Shown piece by piece: positions 17,057-25,097 of a stretch of DNA of 64,000 nucleotides (position 1 is the first letter of the stretch; each line of letters starts with the position of its first letter). The DNA is from Actinomycetota bacterium. GTDB lineage: Bacteria; Actinomycetota; Actinomycetes; S36-B12; UBA10799. The notes under the pieces were generated by a model. That model was not told where the DNA came from and did no database searches. It worked only from the letters and a program-made list of their open reading frames with translations. The stretch is from NCBI GenBank assembly GCA_020637055.1, contig JACJWR010000002.1:248001-312000 (forward strand), read 5' to 3'. The translations under genes and the position numbers were made by a program.

Positions 17057-17887
17057 ATGAGCCTACTCACACGACTGTGGACGACGTCGGGACGCTGGGA
17101 GGTGCCCGAGGGGTGGCGTCAGGGTCGTGGAGCCTGGGGTGGCCTGGTGGTCGGTCAGATCGTCACTGCGGCAACGCATGGGGTGCCAGAACTGCTGCAG
17201 CCCCGGAGCGTGTGGGTCTCGATGCTCGCGCCGGTGCGTGCCGGCGTGGTGCGGTGCGAGGTCAAAGACCTGCGAGCCGGCAAGTCGACCTTGATTCGGG
17301 AAGTGAACCTGGTGGACGCCGACGATTCGCTACTCACCCGTGCGGTCGTTGGCTTCGGCGCCCACCGGGATCCCACCGCGGTTTCCGACCCCCCGGCCGC
17401 ACCCGCTGATCCAGCTCCCACGCCCGGCACGGTCATTCCCATCGGACCGCCGGTGGCACCCGAGTTCACGGGCAATCTGAGGTTCGCGCCGGTGGTGGGG
17501 ATCCCCTACAGCGGCGCGTCCGAACTGGCCACGTCGGGTTGGGTGGGCCTGCCGAAGGAGGCCGAGGAACCGCTCAGCACGGCTGTGGTCGCCGCCTTGT
17601 CGGACGCCTGGTGGACCACCTCGATCGTGGGTCTGGACGGCGCGACCATGGCCGGTGGTCCGCCGCCGGTGGCGACGCTCGACTTCGCTCTGTCGTTCCC
17701 GGAGCCGCCGGTCGACGAGCCCGACGTGTGGGAAACCGGTCTGTGGCACACCGGCCGTGTCATCGGCGGCAACGACGGCTACCTGACCGAAATCCGCACG
17801 CTGCATTCACCGGGGGGTCGACTGTTGGCCGTGAACACCCAACTCCAGGCGATCGGCGGAACCGGAAGCCGGACCCCGGCGGGTTAG
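17057..17887 (+). CDS. Thioesterase family protein (double hotdog, TesB-like)
   Basis: The 276-residue protein looks like an acyl-CoA thioesterase with two hotdog repeats: residues ~20-110 (WGGLVVGQIV, then VRCEVKDLRAGKSTLIREVNL) and ~165-265 (VVAALSDAWWTTS, then WHTGRVIGGNDGYLTEIRTLHSPGGRLLAVNTQ). Family members hydrolyse acyl-CoA; the specific substrate is unknown. No Shine-Dalgarno is visible. TAGGCT (17045-17050) lies six bases before the ATG, so the transcript may be leaderless. Its TAG stop overlaps the stop of the convergent pfkB gene by four bases. Confidence 0.8.
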   Translation: MSLLTRLWTTSGRWEVPEGWRQGRGAWGGLVVGQIVTAATHGVPELLQPRSVWVSMLAPVRAGVVRCEVKDLRAGKSTLIREVNLVDADDSLLTRAVVGFGAHRDPTAVSDPPAAPADPAPTPGTVIPIGPPVAPEFTGNLRFAPVVGIPYSGASELATSGWVGLPKEAEEPLSTAVVAALSDAWWTTSIVGLDGATMAGGPPPVATLDFALSFPEPPVDEPDVWETGLWHTGRVIGGNDGYLTEIRTLHSPGGRLLAVNTQLQAIGGTGSRTPAG

Positions 17888-18753
17888 TTCTGGCGCAGGG
17901 GAGGCTGGGCCCCGGTCACCCGCGCCTGTTCGGAAGCCCAGCGATGCGCGACCAACGTCGCCGCGACACCTGACTCACCTTGCTGCCAGGCGTGCAGGAA
18001 GCCGGCCGCGAAAGCGTCGCCGCAACCGGTGGTCTCCGGATTCGGGACCACGGTCTCGAGCGGCACCCAGGTGCGTGCCTGCGGCGTGCGGCATGCCGAT
18101 GGCGCGGTTCCCGAGTGGACCACCACCGCGGTTGAGCCCAAGAGCGGCCCGGTGAGGAGGTCCAACGTCGCCGCCTCGCTGGCATTGGCGAACACGAAGT
18201 CGGGCTGCAACTGTGCCACCGCACGCCGAAAGGAGGCCGCCCCTTGGGCAACGATCCGTGAGGCGGTGGGGCAGTCGACGCTGACCATGATGCCGCGCCG
18301 ATGGGCGAGTCGGGCCACCTGTGCCAACACGTCCGGCCAGCAGTAGTCGAGTAGTTCGAAGCCGTTGAAGTGCACGATCGACATGCCGTCCAACCAGGAA
18401 TCCGTCACGTCCTCCAGCCTCGCGCGCAGTGTTCCCTGATCCACCAGGAATGCCCGGTCGCCGCCCCACGCGAGCACGGTCGCCACGGGTGCCCGATCGC
18501 GGGCCACGGTTCGCAGGGTGACGCCGCGCGCGGCCAGGGCCGCACACACGTCCCTGCTGGCCTCGTCGTCGCCTTGCCAACCAGCGAGGATCGCCTGATG
18601 GCCCCGGCTTGCCAGTTGGGCGGCGACGTTCGCCGCGGCACCGCCGGCGGTGACCAGTCGCTGGACGTTCTGATGCTCGTCGGGAGCCGGGGCCCGCTCG
18701 CAGGTGAGTACGACATCGACCACCACCTTGCCCACTGCGCCGACGGCACCCAT
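17884..18753 (-). CDS. PfkB-family carbohydrate kinase
   Basis: The 289-residue ribokinase-like protein begins with a beta strand (VGKVVVDVVL), then the substrate-side GGAAANVAAQLA motif near residue 37, and ends with the ATP/anion-hole motif ETTGCGDAFAAGFLHA, in which the aspartate of GCGD is the catalytic base. The usual D-T-T-G-A-G-D reads E-T-T-G-C-G-D here. It phosphorylates a sugar or nucleoside that I cannot identify. It is divergent from the methyltransferase gene, with 68 bases between the two starts. Confidence 0.85.
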   Translation of the reverse strand: MGAVGAVGKVVVDVVLTCERAPAPDEHQNVQRLVTAGGAAANVAAQLASRGHQAILAGWQGDDEASRDVCAALAARGVTLRTVARDRAPVATVLAWGGDRAFLVDQGTLRARLEDVTDSWLDGMSIVHFNGFELLDYCWPDVLAQVARLAHRRGIMVSVDCPTASRIVAQGAASFRRAVAQLQPDFVFANASEAATLDLLTGPLLGSTAVVVHSGTAPSACRTPQARTWVPLETVVPNPETTGCGDAFAAGFLHAWQQGESGVAATLVAHRWASEQARVTGAQPPLRQN

Positions 18754-18821
18754 CGGTGGACTTCGCTTTCTCTCGACCCGGATTGTGCGCCGGCCCGGAA
18801 CCTCGGGATAGCGTGGCGGGT

Positions 18822-19511
18822 ATGGCCCGTCATGACCACCCTATCTTCACGTTGCTCTACCGGGCGCTGGTCAAGGTGGAGGACGCCGGACCGGTCGGCC
18901 GAGTACGTACGGAGGTGGGCGGCGCACTGTTCGGCAAGTTGCTGATCGTCGGATTGGGGCCGGGAGAGGATCTGCACCACCTGCCGGCCGCAGTGACCGA
19001 GGTCGTCGCCATCGAACCCAGTGCGTCGATGCGCCACGCGGCCCGGGCTGCAGTCGCCGAGGCCGAGGAGAACGGGATCCCGGTCGAACTCATCGATGCG
19101 GTGGGCGAGGATCTTCCGCTGCCGGATGACAGCGTCGACTCAGTGCTGTTCGCCTACGTGCTGTGCAGCGTCGACGACCCAGATGCGGTCATCGCCGAGG
19201 TGCGGCGGGTGCTCAAGCCCGGTGGCGTCGTGGCGATGCTGGAGCACGTCGCCGGTCGGCCTGGATCCTGGATCCGTCGCTGGCAGACTTTGGTGTCGCC
19301 GGTGTGGCCCTTCCTGGCGGGTGGCTGCCACTGCGATCGCGATACCCGGGCCGTGCTGGAACGCGGCGGATTCGACACCGCCGGGGTGGAGGACTTCGCC
19401 GTCGCGGCCCTCGGCCCGGTGGGGGCGGGGATCAAGGGTGTCGCCCTGCTGGCGGAGCCGCCAGCTGCCGGCCGGGAAGCCAGCCCGGAGGACCGCGACC
19501 GTGGCCGCTGA
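18822..19511 (+). CDS. SAM-dependent methyltransferase (UbiE/type 11-like)
   Basis: The 229-residue class I methyltransferase has motif I LLIVGLGPGED (residues ~45-55), an acidic strand-2 end (VVAIEPSASM), motif II-like LPLPDDSVDSVLFAYVLCSV and EVRRVLKPGGVVAMLEHV. The acceptor is unknown; the nearest impression is METTL7/UbiE-like. TAGCGT at 18809-18814 lies seven bases before the ATG, with TTGTGC at 18783-18788 as a possible -35, so translation may be leaderless. It overlaps the sirtuin start by 11 bases, implying co-expression. Confidence 0.82.
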   Translation: MARHDHPIFTLLYRALVKVEDAGPVGRVRTEVGGALFGKLLIVGLGPGEDLHHLPAAVTEVVAIEPSASMRHAARAAVAEAEENGIPVELIDAVGEDLPLPDDSVDSVLFAYVLCSVDDPDAVIAEVRRVLKPGGVVAMLEHVAGRPGSWIRRWQTLVSPVWPFLAGGCHCDRDTRAVLERGGFDTAGVEDFAVAALGPVGAGIKGVALLAEPPAAGREASPEDRDRGR

Positions 19512-20268
19512 ATCATCTCGAGCCCCGCAGCGGGCGCGCGAGATCATGGCCGGCGCTTCGGCGGTGACGGCGCTCACCGGGGCTGGAATCAGCACGGCCA
19601 GCGGAATCCCTGACTTCCGGGGGCCGCAGGGGGTGTGGACGAACAACCCGGCGGCCGCACGAATGTTCGACATCGAGGCCTACCTTGCGGATCCGGATCT
19701 GCGCGCCCAGGCCTGGCGCAGTCGCAGCGAACACCCTGCCTGGCGTGCCCGGCCCAACGACGGCCACCGAGCGCTGGTCGACCTCGAGCGGCAGGGGCGT
19801 TTGCGTGCGCTGGTGACCCAGAACATCGACGAACTCCATCAGTCGGCTGGGAGCGGACTGCAGGCCCCGGTGCTGGAGGTGCACGGTTCGCTCAAACGGG
19901 CGGTGTGCCTGTCGTGCGGCTGGCGGGGAACGATGGAGGCGGTTTTGGCCCGCGTCGCCGCCGGGGAAGCTGATCCACCCTGTGAGGTCTGCGGCGGAAT
20001 CCTGAAGTCGGACACGGTCTCCTTCGGCCAGTCGCTGGATCGGCAACTGCTGCGGGAGTCCGCCCGGGCGGCTGCGGAGTGCGATGTGCTGCTGGCGGTG
20101 GGCACCTCGTTGCAGGTGAATCCGGTGGCCGGGCTGGTTCCATTGGCGCACGAAGCCGGGGCAGAAGTCGTCATCGTGAACGCGGAACCGACCCCCTTCG
20201 ATGCGATTGCGGGGGCCGTGGTGAGGGGACAGATCGAACAGGTGCTGCCCGAACTCGTTGCGGCGTGA
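19501..20268 (+). CDS. Sir2-family NAD-dependent protein deacylase
   Basis: Sirtuins remove acyl groups from lysines using NAD. The 255-residue protein has the NAD-binding GAGISTASGIPDFRG block, TQNIDELHQ with its catalytic region, the HGS catalytic histidine (VLEVHGSLKR), a four-Cys zinc site (C-L-S-C and C-E-V-C) and the GTSLQVNP motif. GTG 19501 overlaps the methyltransferase by 11 bases; the longer open frame upstream is a shadow. It ends 12 bases from the convergent DUF368 gene. Confidence 0.93.
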   Translation: MAAESSRAPQRAREIMAGASAVTALTGAGISTASGIPDFRGPQGVWTNNPAAARMFDIEAYLADPDLRAQAWRSRSEHPAWRARPNDGHRALVDLERQGRLRALVTQNIDELHQSAGSGLQAPVLEVHGSLKRAVCLSCGWRGTMEAVLARVAAGEADPPCEVCGGILKSDTVSFGQSLDRQLLRESARAAAECDVLLAVGTSLQVNPVAGLVPLAHEAGAEVVIVNAEPTPFDAIAGAVVRGQIEQVLPELVAA

Positions 20269-20280
20269 TCGCTGGATTGC

Positions 20281-21210
20281 CTAGACGCGCAGGTCGTCCA
20301 CCTCGTCGGCGGTGGTGCGCTTCTCGAGTCTGGTGGCGATCAGGTTGAACCCCACGACGAAGGCAGCCGCCACCACGGCCAGGCCGACGGTGATGGCAAT
20401 GAAGTCGCTCGGCGCCGCCAGGTCCGTGCTGTCCACGCCGTTGGGCCACGGCCACAGCACCCGCACCGAGCCGAGCATCAAACCCACCAGAGCCGCCATC
20501 ACGGTGTCGTAGTGGTTGTGCAGTGCCCAGTGCAACAACTGTGAGAACAGGGCCAGGCCGACGACGCAGCCGAGGGCGAAGATGGCGATGACAAAGAGGT
20601 CGCGGTCGGCGACAGCGGACAGCACCGGCTGGTACATGCCCAGCATGACGAGGATGAAGGAACCGCTGATGCCGGGCAGGATCATGGCGCAGATGGCGAC
20701 GGCGCCTGCGGCCGGGTAGGCCCACAGCGGTGGATCGGCCAGGCCGGCGTCCTTGCTGGCTCCGAGTCCGAGCAGGACGAAAGCGGCGACCGCCACCCCG
20801 AGCATCACCGCGAAACGAGCGGCGGTGCGCTTTTCGATCAATCCCCAGGCGACCACGACGGAGCCGGCGACCAGACCCAGGAAGAGACCGGCCATCTGGA
20901 CCGGATAGACCTCCAGCGCGTGCTCGATCGGACCCGCCAGTAGCAGGACTGCCGTGCCGATTCCCAGCACCAGCGGGATGAAGAAGATCCATTCGACGGA
21001 CTTGAGCAGGCTGAAGCCCCCGGCGAAGTCGAGTTTGACGAAGCGCCCCAAGGCCGACGATCCGGTGCGGACGGCGTCGATCAAGCGCCGGTAGATGCCG
21101 AAGACCAGTGCGATGGTTCCGCCGGAGACGCCTGGGACGAGATCGGCGCTGCCCATGCAGAATCCACGTATGGCGGTCCAGGGAGTTTCTGCCCACGTGT
21201 GTTGTTTCAC
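20281..21210 (-). CDS. DUF368 membrane protein, probable undecaprenyl phosphate translocase
   Basis: The 309-residue polytopic protein starts with the DUF368 signature GFCMGSADLVPGVSGGTIALV and contains a second PGISGSFILVMLGMY repeat, within roughly eight membrane segments. DUF368 proteins (PopT) have been reported to recycle undecaprenyl phosphate across the membrane for cell-wall synthesis; function here is inferred from family. The start is GTG 21210. A minus-strand CATTAT at 21223-21218 lies seven bases upstream. A longer open frame continuing to 21618 is not coding. Confidence 0.87.
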   Translation of the reverse strand: MKQHTWAETPWTAIRGFCMGSADLVPGVSGGTIALVFGIYRRLIDAVRTGSSALGRFVKLDFAGGFSLLKSVEWIFFIPLVLGIGTAVLLLAGPIEHALEVYPVQMAGLFLGLVAGSVVVAWGLIEKRTAARFAVMLGVAVAAFVLLGLGASKDAGLADPPLWAYPAAGAVAICAMILPGISGSFILVMLGMYQPVLSAVADRDLFVIAIFALGCVVGLALFSQLLHWALHNHYDTVMAALVGLMLGSVRVLWPWPNGVDSTDLAAPSDFIAITVGLAVVAAAFVVGFNLIATRLEKRTTADEVDDLRV

Positions 21211-21283
21211 GGACCCAATAATGGGGGCCGAGTCCGCTGGAGGAGTCCAGCAGGTGCGGCGCGCCGCTTCAGAGCGGGTGAGG

Positions 21284-21682
21284 TCAATCGACGCTCGCGG
21301 CGCAGGCGGCACATAACCCCATGAGTTCAAGGCTGTGGCTGACGTCCGTGAAACCGTTCTGCTGCGCGACCTTGTCCGCCCAGGATTCCACCGCCGGTCC
21401 GGCGATCTCGACGGTGTGGCCACATTGGCGGCAGACCAGATGGTGATGGTGCGCCCGGCCGCAGCGGCGGTAGAGGGTTTCGCCGTCCTCTCGGACCACA
21501 GTGTCGAGTTCGCCAAGCTCAACCAACAATCCGAGGTTGCGATAAACGGTGGCCAGGCCGACGCTCTGGCCGCCCGCCCGCAGATCGGCGTGGATCTGCT
21601 GGGCGCTCCGGAATCCATCTTGGGCGGCCAGGAGGTCGCTTACGGCTTGTCTTTGCCGCGTCACCCGAACAGTGCTCGCCAT
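21284..21682 (-). CDS. zur: Zinc uptake regulator (Fur family)
   Basis: The 132-residue Fur-family repressor has an N-terminal winged helix (VTRQRQAVSDLLA through LATVYRNLGLLVE), the regulatory metal site region (CGRAHHHHLVCRQCG) and the structural C-x2-C pairs CRQC and CAAC. Its head-to-head position with znuABC and the palindrome between them identify it as Zur rather than Fur. I choose ATG 21682; an in-frame ATG at 21691 would overlap the -10 box TAATAT, which lies seven bases before 21682. It probably represses itself and znuABC when zinc is plentiful. Confidence 0.92.
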   Translation of the reverse strand: MASTVRVTRQRQAVSDLLAAQDGFRSAQQIHADLRAGGQSVGLATVYRNLGLLVELGELDTVVREDGETLYRRCGRAHHHHLVCRQCGHTVEIAGPAVESWADKVAQQNGFTDVSHSLELMGLCAACAASVD

Positions 21683-21689
21683 ACCGCCC

Positions 21690-21736
21690 ATATTAACCAC
21701 CTGCCTAATGAGAACAATTGTCATTACTGCTAACCT
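21690..21736. promoter_or_regulatory. Zur box with divergent zur and znuA promoters
   Basis: Bases 21706-21726 form a 21-bp A/T-rich palindrome (left half TAATGAGAAC, right half ATTGTCATTA, centre at 21716). It sits between the -10 candidates of the two divergent genes: TAATAT on the minus strand (21695-21690) for zur, and TAACCT (21731-21736) for znuA. Each -10 lies 6-7 bases from its start codon. A bound repressor would cover both -35 and spacer regions. The local A/T content is unusual for this chromosome. Confidence 0.8.
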
Positions 21737-21742
21737 CCTCGC

Positions 21743-22741
21743 ATGAGGACATCAACAATCGCCATCGCCGGATTCGCCGCACTCGCGCTGGGGCTTTCGG
21801 CCTGTGGCTCGTCGGACGACTCCGCGGCGGGTTCGGAATCGCCCAGCGCTGGGGCGGCCACCATGGTTGCGACCACGACCGTCTGGGGCAGCGTCGCCGG
21901 TCAGATCGCGGAGTGCGCCGGAGGTTCGGTCACCACGCTGATGCCCGTGGGCGCCGACCCCCACGACTTCACGCCATCATCCGACCAGGTGGCCACCATG
22001 GTCGATGCCGATCTGGTGATCGCCAACGGTCTGGGACTCGAAGAGGGCCTGGAATCGGCGATGGAGTCGGCCCAGCAGGATGGGGCGGTCGTCTTCGAGG
22101 TGGCGCCGCTGCTCGACCCCATGCCCTTCGAGGCGGAGGGAGAGGTGCATGCCGAGGGTGAGGAGCACGCCGAGGGTGAGGAGCACGCCGAAGGTGAGGA
22201 GGCGCACTCGCACGGCGAGGATCCGCACGTGTGGCTCGACGTGACGCGCGCTGCGGACGCCGCGGAACTCATCGGTGCCGAGATGGCCAAGGTCACCGGC
22301 GATGCGGCCTACGAGACCTGCGGAACGGAGGTGGGTCAGGAGTTACGTTCCACCAACGATGCGGTCGTCGAGACCCTGGCCGCAGTGCCGACCGACAAGC
22401 GCATCCTGGTCACCGACCACGATGCCTTCGGCTATTTCGCCGAGGCGTACGACTTCCGCATCGAAGGGGTTGTGATCCCAGGCGGATCGACGTTGGCCGA
22501 GCCGAGTTCGGCAGAACTCGCAAGCCTCGCTCAGGCGATCCAGGACTCCGGGGTGAAGACCATCTTCGCCAACACAGCCAATCCGAGCGCTCTGGTGGAT
22601 GCCCTGGCTGCTGAGGTGGGCGACGTCCAGGTGGTGGAACTCTACGTCGGCAGCGTCGGTGAGCCGGGGAGCGAGGCCGCGACGTACCAGGGCATGATGA
22701 CTACGAACGCAACGCGGATATCCGATGCACTGTCGGGCTGA
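21743..22741 (+). CDS. znuA: Zinc ABC transporter substrate-binding lipoprotein ZnuA
   Basis: This 332-residue cluster A-I binding protein captures Zn2+ outside the membrane. A lipoprotein signal ends in LSAC with C21 as the lipidated residue. Conserved metal-ligand regions are ADPHDFTPS, DPHVWLDV and TDHDAFGYFA, with a long His/Glu-rich flexible loop between the first two, typical of zinc rather than manganese binders. No Shine-Dalgarno precedes the ATG (the upstream bases are CTCCTCGC), consistent with a leaderless start. It is expressed from the Zur-box promoter. Confidence 0.95.
   Translation: MRTSTIAIAGFAALALGLSACGSSDDSAAGSESPSAGAATMVATTTVWGSVAGQIAECAGGSVTTLMPVGADPHDFTPSSDQVATMVDADLVIANGLGLEEGLESAMESAQQDGAVVFEVAPLLDPMPFEAEGEVHAEGEEHAEGEEHAEGEEAHSHGEDPHVWLDVTRAADAAELIGAEMAKVTGDAAYETCGTEVGQELRSTNDAVVETLAAVPTDKRILVTDHDAFGYFAEAYDFRIEGVVIPGGSTLAEPSSAELASLAQAIQDSGVKTIFANTANPSALVDALAAEVGDVQVVELYVGSVGEPGSEAATYQGMMTTNATRISDALSG
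22151..22207 (+). repeat. 18-bp tandem repeat encoding the ZnuA His/Glu loop
   Basis: GCCGAGGGTGAGGAGCAC occurs twice in tandem (22151-22168, 22169-22186). A third, slightly altered and extended copy follows (22187-22207). Each copy encodes A-E-G-E-E-H. Loop length probably varies between strains by slippage. Confidence 0.9.
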
Positions 22742-22802
22742 TAGCCCTGGCGTCGAACCCCGACACGCGTCTCGCTGACGCCTCGAGAAGGGCCTGCAAG
22801 TC

Positions 22803-23636
22803 GTGGAGTGGTTCACCGAGCCGTTTGCGTTGGGTTTCCAACAGCGGGCCTTGATCGGGGGGATGCTCGCCGGCGTGATGTGTGCGGTGGTGGGCACCTG
22901 GCTGGTGCTGCGGGGCATGAGTTTCTTCGGGGATGCCTTCGTGCACGGGGTGGTGCCGGGGATCGCCGCGGCCGTGGTGCTGGACGTGAATCCGGCGCTG
23001 GGCGCGGCGCTCGCCGCCGGAGTGATGGTTGCCGGCATCGAATGGGTATCCCGGCAGTCCAAATTAAGTGAGGACACAGCCATCGGATTGTTGTTCGTGG
23101 GGATGCTCGCCCTCGGGGTGGTCATCATCTCGAGCGTGAGCTCGTACACCGGATCGCTCACCGCGATCCTGTTCGGCGACGCCCTCGGGGTCACCACCGG
23201 TGACTTGGTGCGACAGGCCGTGCTCGGAGTGATCGTCGTGGTGGCCGCAGTGGTGCTCTACCGACCCTTCCTCGCGCTGGCCTTCAACCAACACAAGGCG
23301 CAGGTGCTCGGCCTGCACCCCAAGCGGGCGCACGCCGCATTGCTGGTGCTGATCGCCGCCTCGGTGATCGGCAGCTACCAATCGGTGGGGACGCTCCTCG
23401 TCTTCGGTCTGTTGGTGGGTCCGCCAGCGACTGCGGCGCTGGTGGCCCGAACGGTGCCGAGGATGATGCTGGGGGCCGCAGCGATCTCGGTGGTATCGGT
23501 GTGGGTGGGGCTCATGCTCAGCTACCACCTCGGCACAGCGGGATCGGCGACCATGGCCATGGTGCCGATCGTGGTGTTCTTCGTCGTGCTCGCCTTCCGC
23601 CAGATCGTGCCGCGCAAGGCGCCGGTGGCGGCATGA
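22803..23636 (+). CDS. znuB: Zinc ABC transporter permease ZnuB
   Basis: The 277-residue ABC-3 family permease has 7-8 hydrophobic segments, the conserved FGDALG cytoplasmic coupling region (LTAILFGDALGVT) and GTLLVFGLLVGPPATA. With ZnuA and ZnuC it imports Zn2+. The start is GTG 22803, 61 bases after znuA. Its stop overlaps the znuC start (ATGA). The A-B-C order differs from the common A-C-B order. Confidence 0.93.
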   Translation: MEWFTEPFALGFQQRALIGGMLAGVMCAVVGTWLVLRGMSFFGDAFVHGVVPGIAAAVVLDVNPALGAALAAGVMVAGIEWVSRQSKLSEDTAIGLLFVGMLALGVVIISSVSSYTGSLTAILFGDALGVTTGDLVRQAVLGVIVVVAAVVLYRPFLALAFNQHKAQVLGLHPKRAHAALLVLIAASVIGSYQSVGTLLVFGLLVGPPATAALVARTVPRMMLGAAAISVVSVWVGLMLSYHLGTAGSATMAMVPIVVFFVVLAFRQIVPRKAPVAA

Positions 23637-24397
23637 GTTCGGATCTGGTGCGGGCTCGCGATCTGGTGCTCAGCTACGGCAACCATGTGGCTCTACGTTC
23701 GTCGAGTTTCGTCGTGCCCGAGGTGGGCGCCACGGCGGTGATCGGGCCGAACGGCTCAGGCAAGTCCACCCTGCTGTCGGCACTGGTGGGTTTGGTCGAC
23801 GTGTCGAAGGGCAGTCTCGAGGTGCTCGGAACGTCGCCCGAAAAGGCACAACGGCGGATCAGCTACGTGTTGCAGTCCACCCCGGTGGCACCTGGAGTGC
23901 CGATCACGGTGTCAGAGGCCGTGGCTATGGGGCGCTACCCGCGAACGGGGCTATGGCGACGGTTCACTCGGCGCGACCACGCCGCGGTCGCCGCGGCGAT
24001 GAAACGTATGGACATCACCGACCTCGCGGGCCGGCACCTGTCGGAACTCAGCGGCGGGCAACGTCAGCGGGTGTTGGTCGCGCAGGGAATCGCGCAGGAT
24101 CACGACGTGCTGCTGCTCGACGAGCCACTCACCGGCCTGGACGTGAATTCCGCACGGACAATCGACTCGCTGATCCACGGCGAACGGGCGGACGGCTGTT
24201 CGGTCATCCTCACCACCCACGATTTGGACGAGGCGAGGGCCGCGGATTGGGTGCTCCTGGTCAGCGGGGAAGTGGTCGCCTACGGGCCGCCGGACAAGGT
24301 CTGCACCCGCCGCAACCTCGAGGTGGCTTTCGGGTTGGGCAGCCTGCACGATTGGGAGGGATTCCTCGACGATCCGCACGAGCACGGCCAGCCGTGA
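23633..24397 (+). CDS. znuC: Zinc ABC transporter ATP-binding protein ZnuC
   Basis: This 254-residue ATPase powers zinc uptake through ZnuB. It shows Walker A GPNGSGKST, the Q-loop (VLQSTPV), the ABC-3 family segment MGRYPRTGLWRRF, signature LSGGQRQRVLVAQG, Walker B VLLLDEPLTGLD and switch LTTHDLDEA. The ATG overlaps the znuB stop by four bases. A strong stem-loop follows seven bases after the stop, marking the end of the zinc operon. Confidence 0.94.
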   Translation: MSSDLVRARDLVLSYGNHVALRSSSFVVPEVGATAVIGPNGSGKSTLLSALVGLVDVSKGSLEVLGTSPEKAQRRISYVLQSTPVAPGVPITVSEAVAMGRYPRTGLWRRFTRRDHAAVAAAMKRMDITDLAGRHLSELSGGQRQRVLVAQGIAQDHDVLLLDEPLTGLDVNSARTIDSLIHGERADGCSVILTTHDLDEARAADWVLLVSGEVVAYGPPDKVCTRRNLEVAFGLGSLHDWEGFLDDPHEHGQP

Positions 24398-24404
24398 ACG
24401 CGGT

Positions 24405-24423
24405 GCGCTCCGGCTCGGAGCGC
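24405..24423 (+). terminator. znu operon terminator hairpin
   Basis: GCGCTCCG (24405-24412) and CGGAGCGC (24416-24423) form a perfect eight-base-pair stem with a GCT loop, seven bases after the znuC stop. There is no T-run. Confidence 0.7.
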
Positions 24424-24463
24424 CCACTAAGGTAGGGCTCAATCGCGACAAGGAGCACATGAA

Positions 24464-24622
24464 ATGACCAACCTGATTCTGGTGAGCGTGCTGTTGTTTG
24501 TTGTTGCCGCCACGGCGTTGTGGGCCGAACGTGGCAAGACCGGCGGCGAGAATGTCTTCTTCGTCGTGGTGGTCGCTGTGCTGAGCGCCATCGGTGGTTT
24601 GGTGGTCAACGCCGCCGGTTGA
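24464..24622 (+). CDS. Small two-span membrane protein, 52 residues
   Basis: This short gene begins at ATG 24464 with AAGGAG eight bases upstream, and a TAAGGT (24428-24433) that could be a -10. The protein is two hydrophobic helices (residues ~3-20, ILVSVLLFVVAATALWA, and ~30-50, NVFFVVVVAVLSAIGGLVV) joined by a charged loop (ERGKTGGE). I do not recognise a family. The good ribosome-binding site, coding-like third positions and clean end support it as real. It follows the znu terminator, so it is probably a separate transcript. Confidence 0.65.
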   Translation: MTNLILVSVLLFVVAATALWAERGKTGGENVFFVVVVAVLSAIGGLVVNAAG

Positions 24623-25062
24623 ACCCCGGCACTCAGGCTGGCGGATTGGTGCGGGCGCCCTCTCGGTTGCCTCAGTGATCGCCCGCGGGTGGTGGCTGAC
24701 GTGTGCGAGTGGGCGGCGACCTGGCAACCACCCCAGGCGACACCGGACTGGCTCGATTGCCCCTTCGGCTGGCCCGTGGCGTTCCGGCGATTCATGCGCG
24801 ACCTCAAGCCGCCGAGCGAGCTTCTAGGGTCCTCGAGGGCCGAGGATGACTCGGCCGCGCTATGGCGGCGCTCGCTGGCTCTGCGGGAAACCGGCGTGCC
24901 TGGGAGCACGAGGTTTTCGGAATGCCGCCCGGACGGAGCGGGACTGTCAACGGACCTGTTGTAGAGGTCCACCTGAGGGCCTCCTTGGCAATGTGGGAAT
25001 TCCGGCCGGCCACTTGCAGCAGCCCCGGTTCGGAAATGTGTACTATTTCTTGGGTGAAGGTG
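24623..25062. other. Intergenic stretch without a convincing gene
   Basis: No reading frame here has both a credible start and a recognisable domain. The best plus-strand frame (24689-24964, GTG start, 91 codons) lacks a Shine-Dalgarno or -10 box, and the opposite strand is also open, so neither is supported. A GTACTA motif at 25040-25045 recurs in the promoter just downstream. I found no copy of the tRNA-Val 3' end here that would mark an integration site. Confidence 0.5.
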
Positions 25063-25091
25063 TTGCACTGGTAGTACAGGCGTACTAAAAT
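25063..25091 (+). promoter_or_regulatory. Promoter with operator-like palindrome for the HNH gene
   Basis: TTGCAC (25063-25068), a 17-base spacer and TAAAAT (25086-25091) make one of the best sigma-70-type promoters in the window. The start codon lies six bases after the -10, so the transcript is probably leaderless. TAGTAC (25072-25077) and GTACTA (25082-25087) form an inverted repeat with a four-base centre inside the spacer and -10, an operator-like position. Confidence 0.65.
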
Positions 25092-25097
25092 GGGGGC

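Noticed and set aside
24689..24964. 91-codon plus-strand gene in the gap before the HNH gene
   Set aside because: GTG start without Shine-Dalgarno or -10 box, no domain, and the opposite strand equally open; not supported strongly enough.
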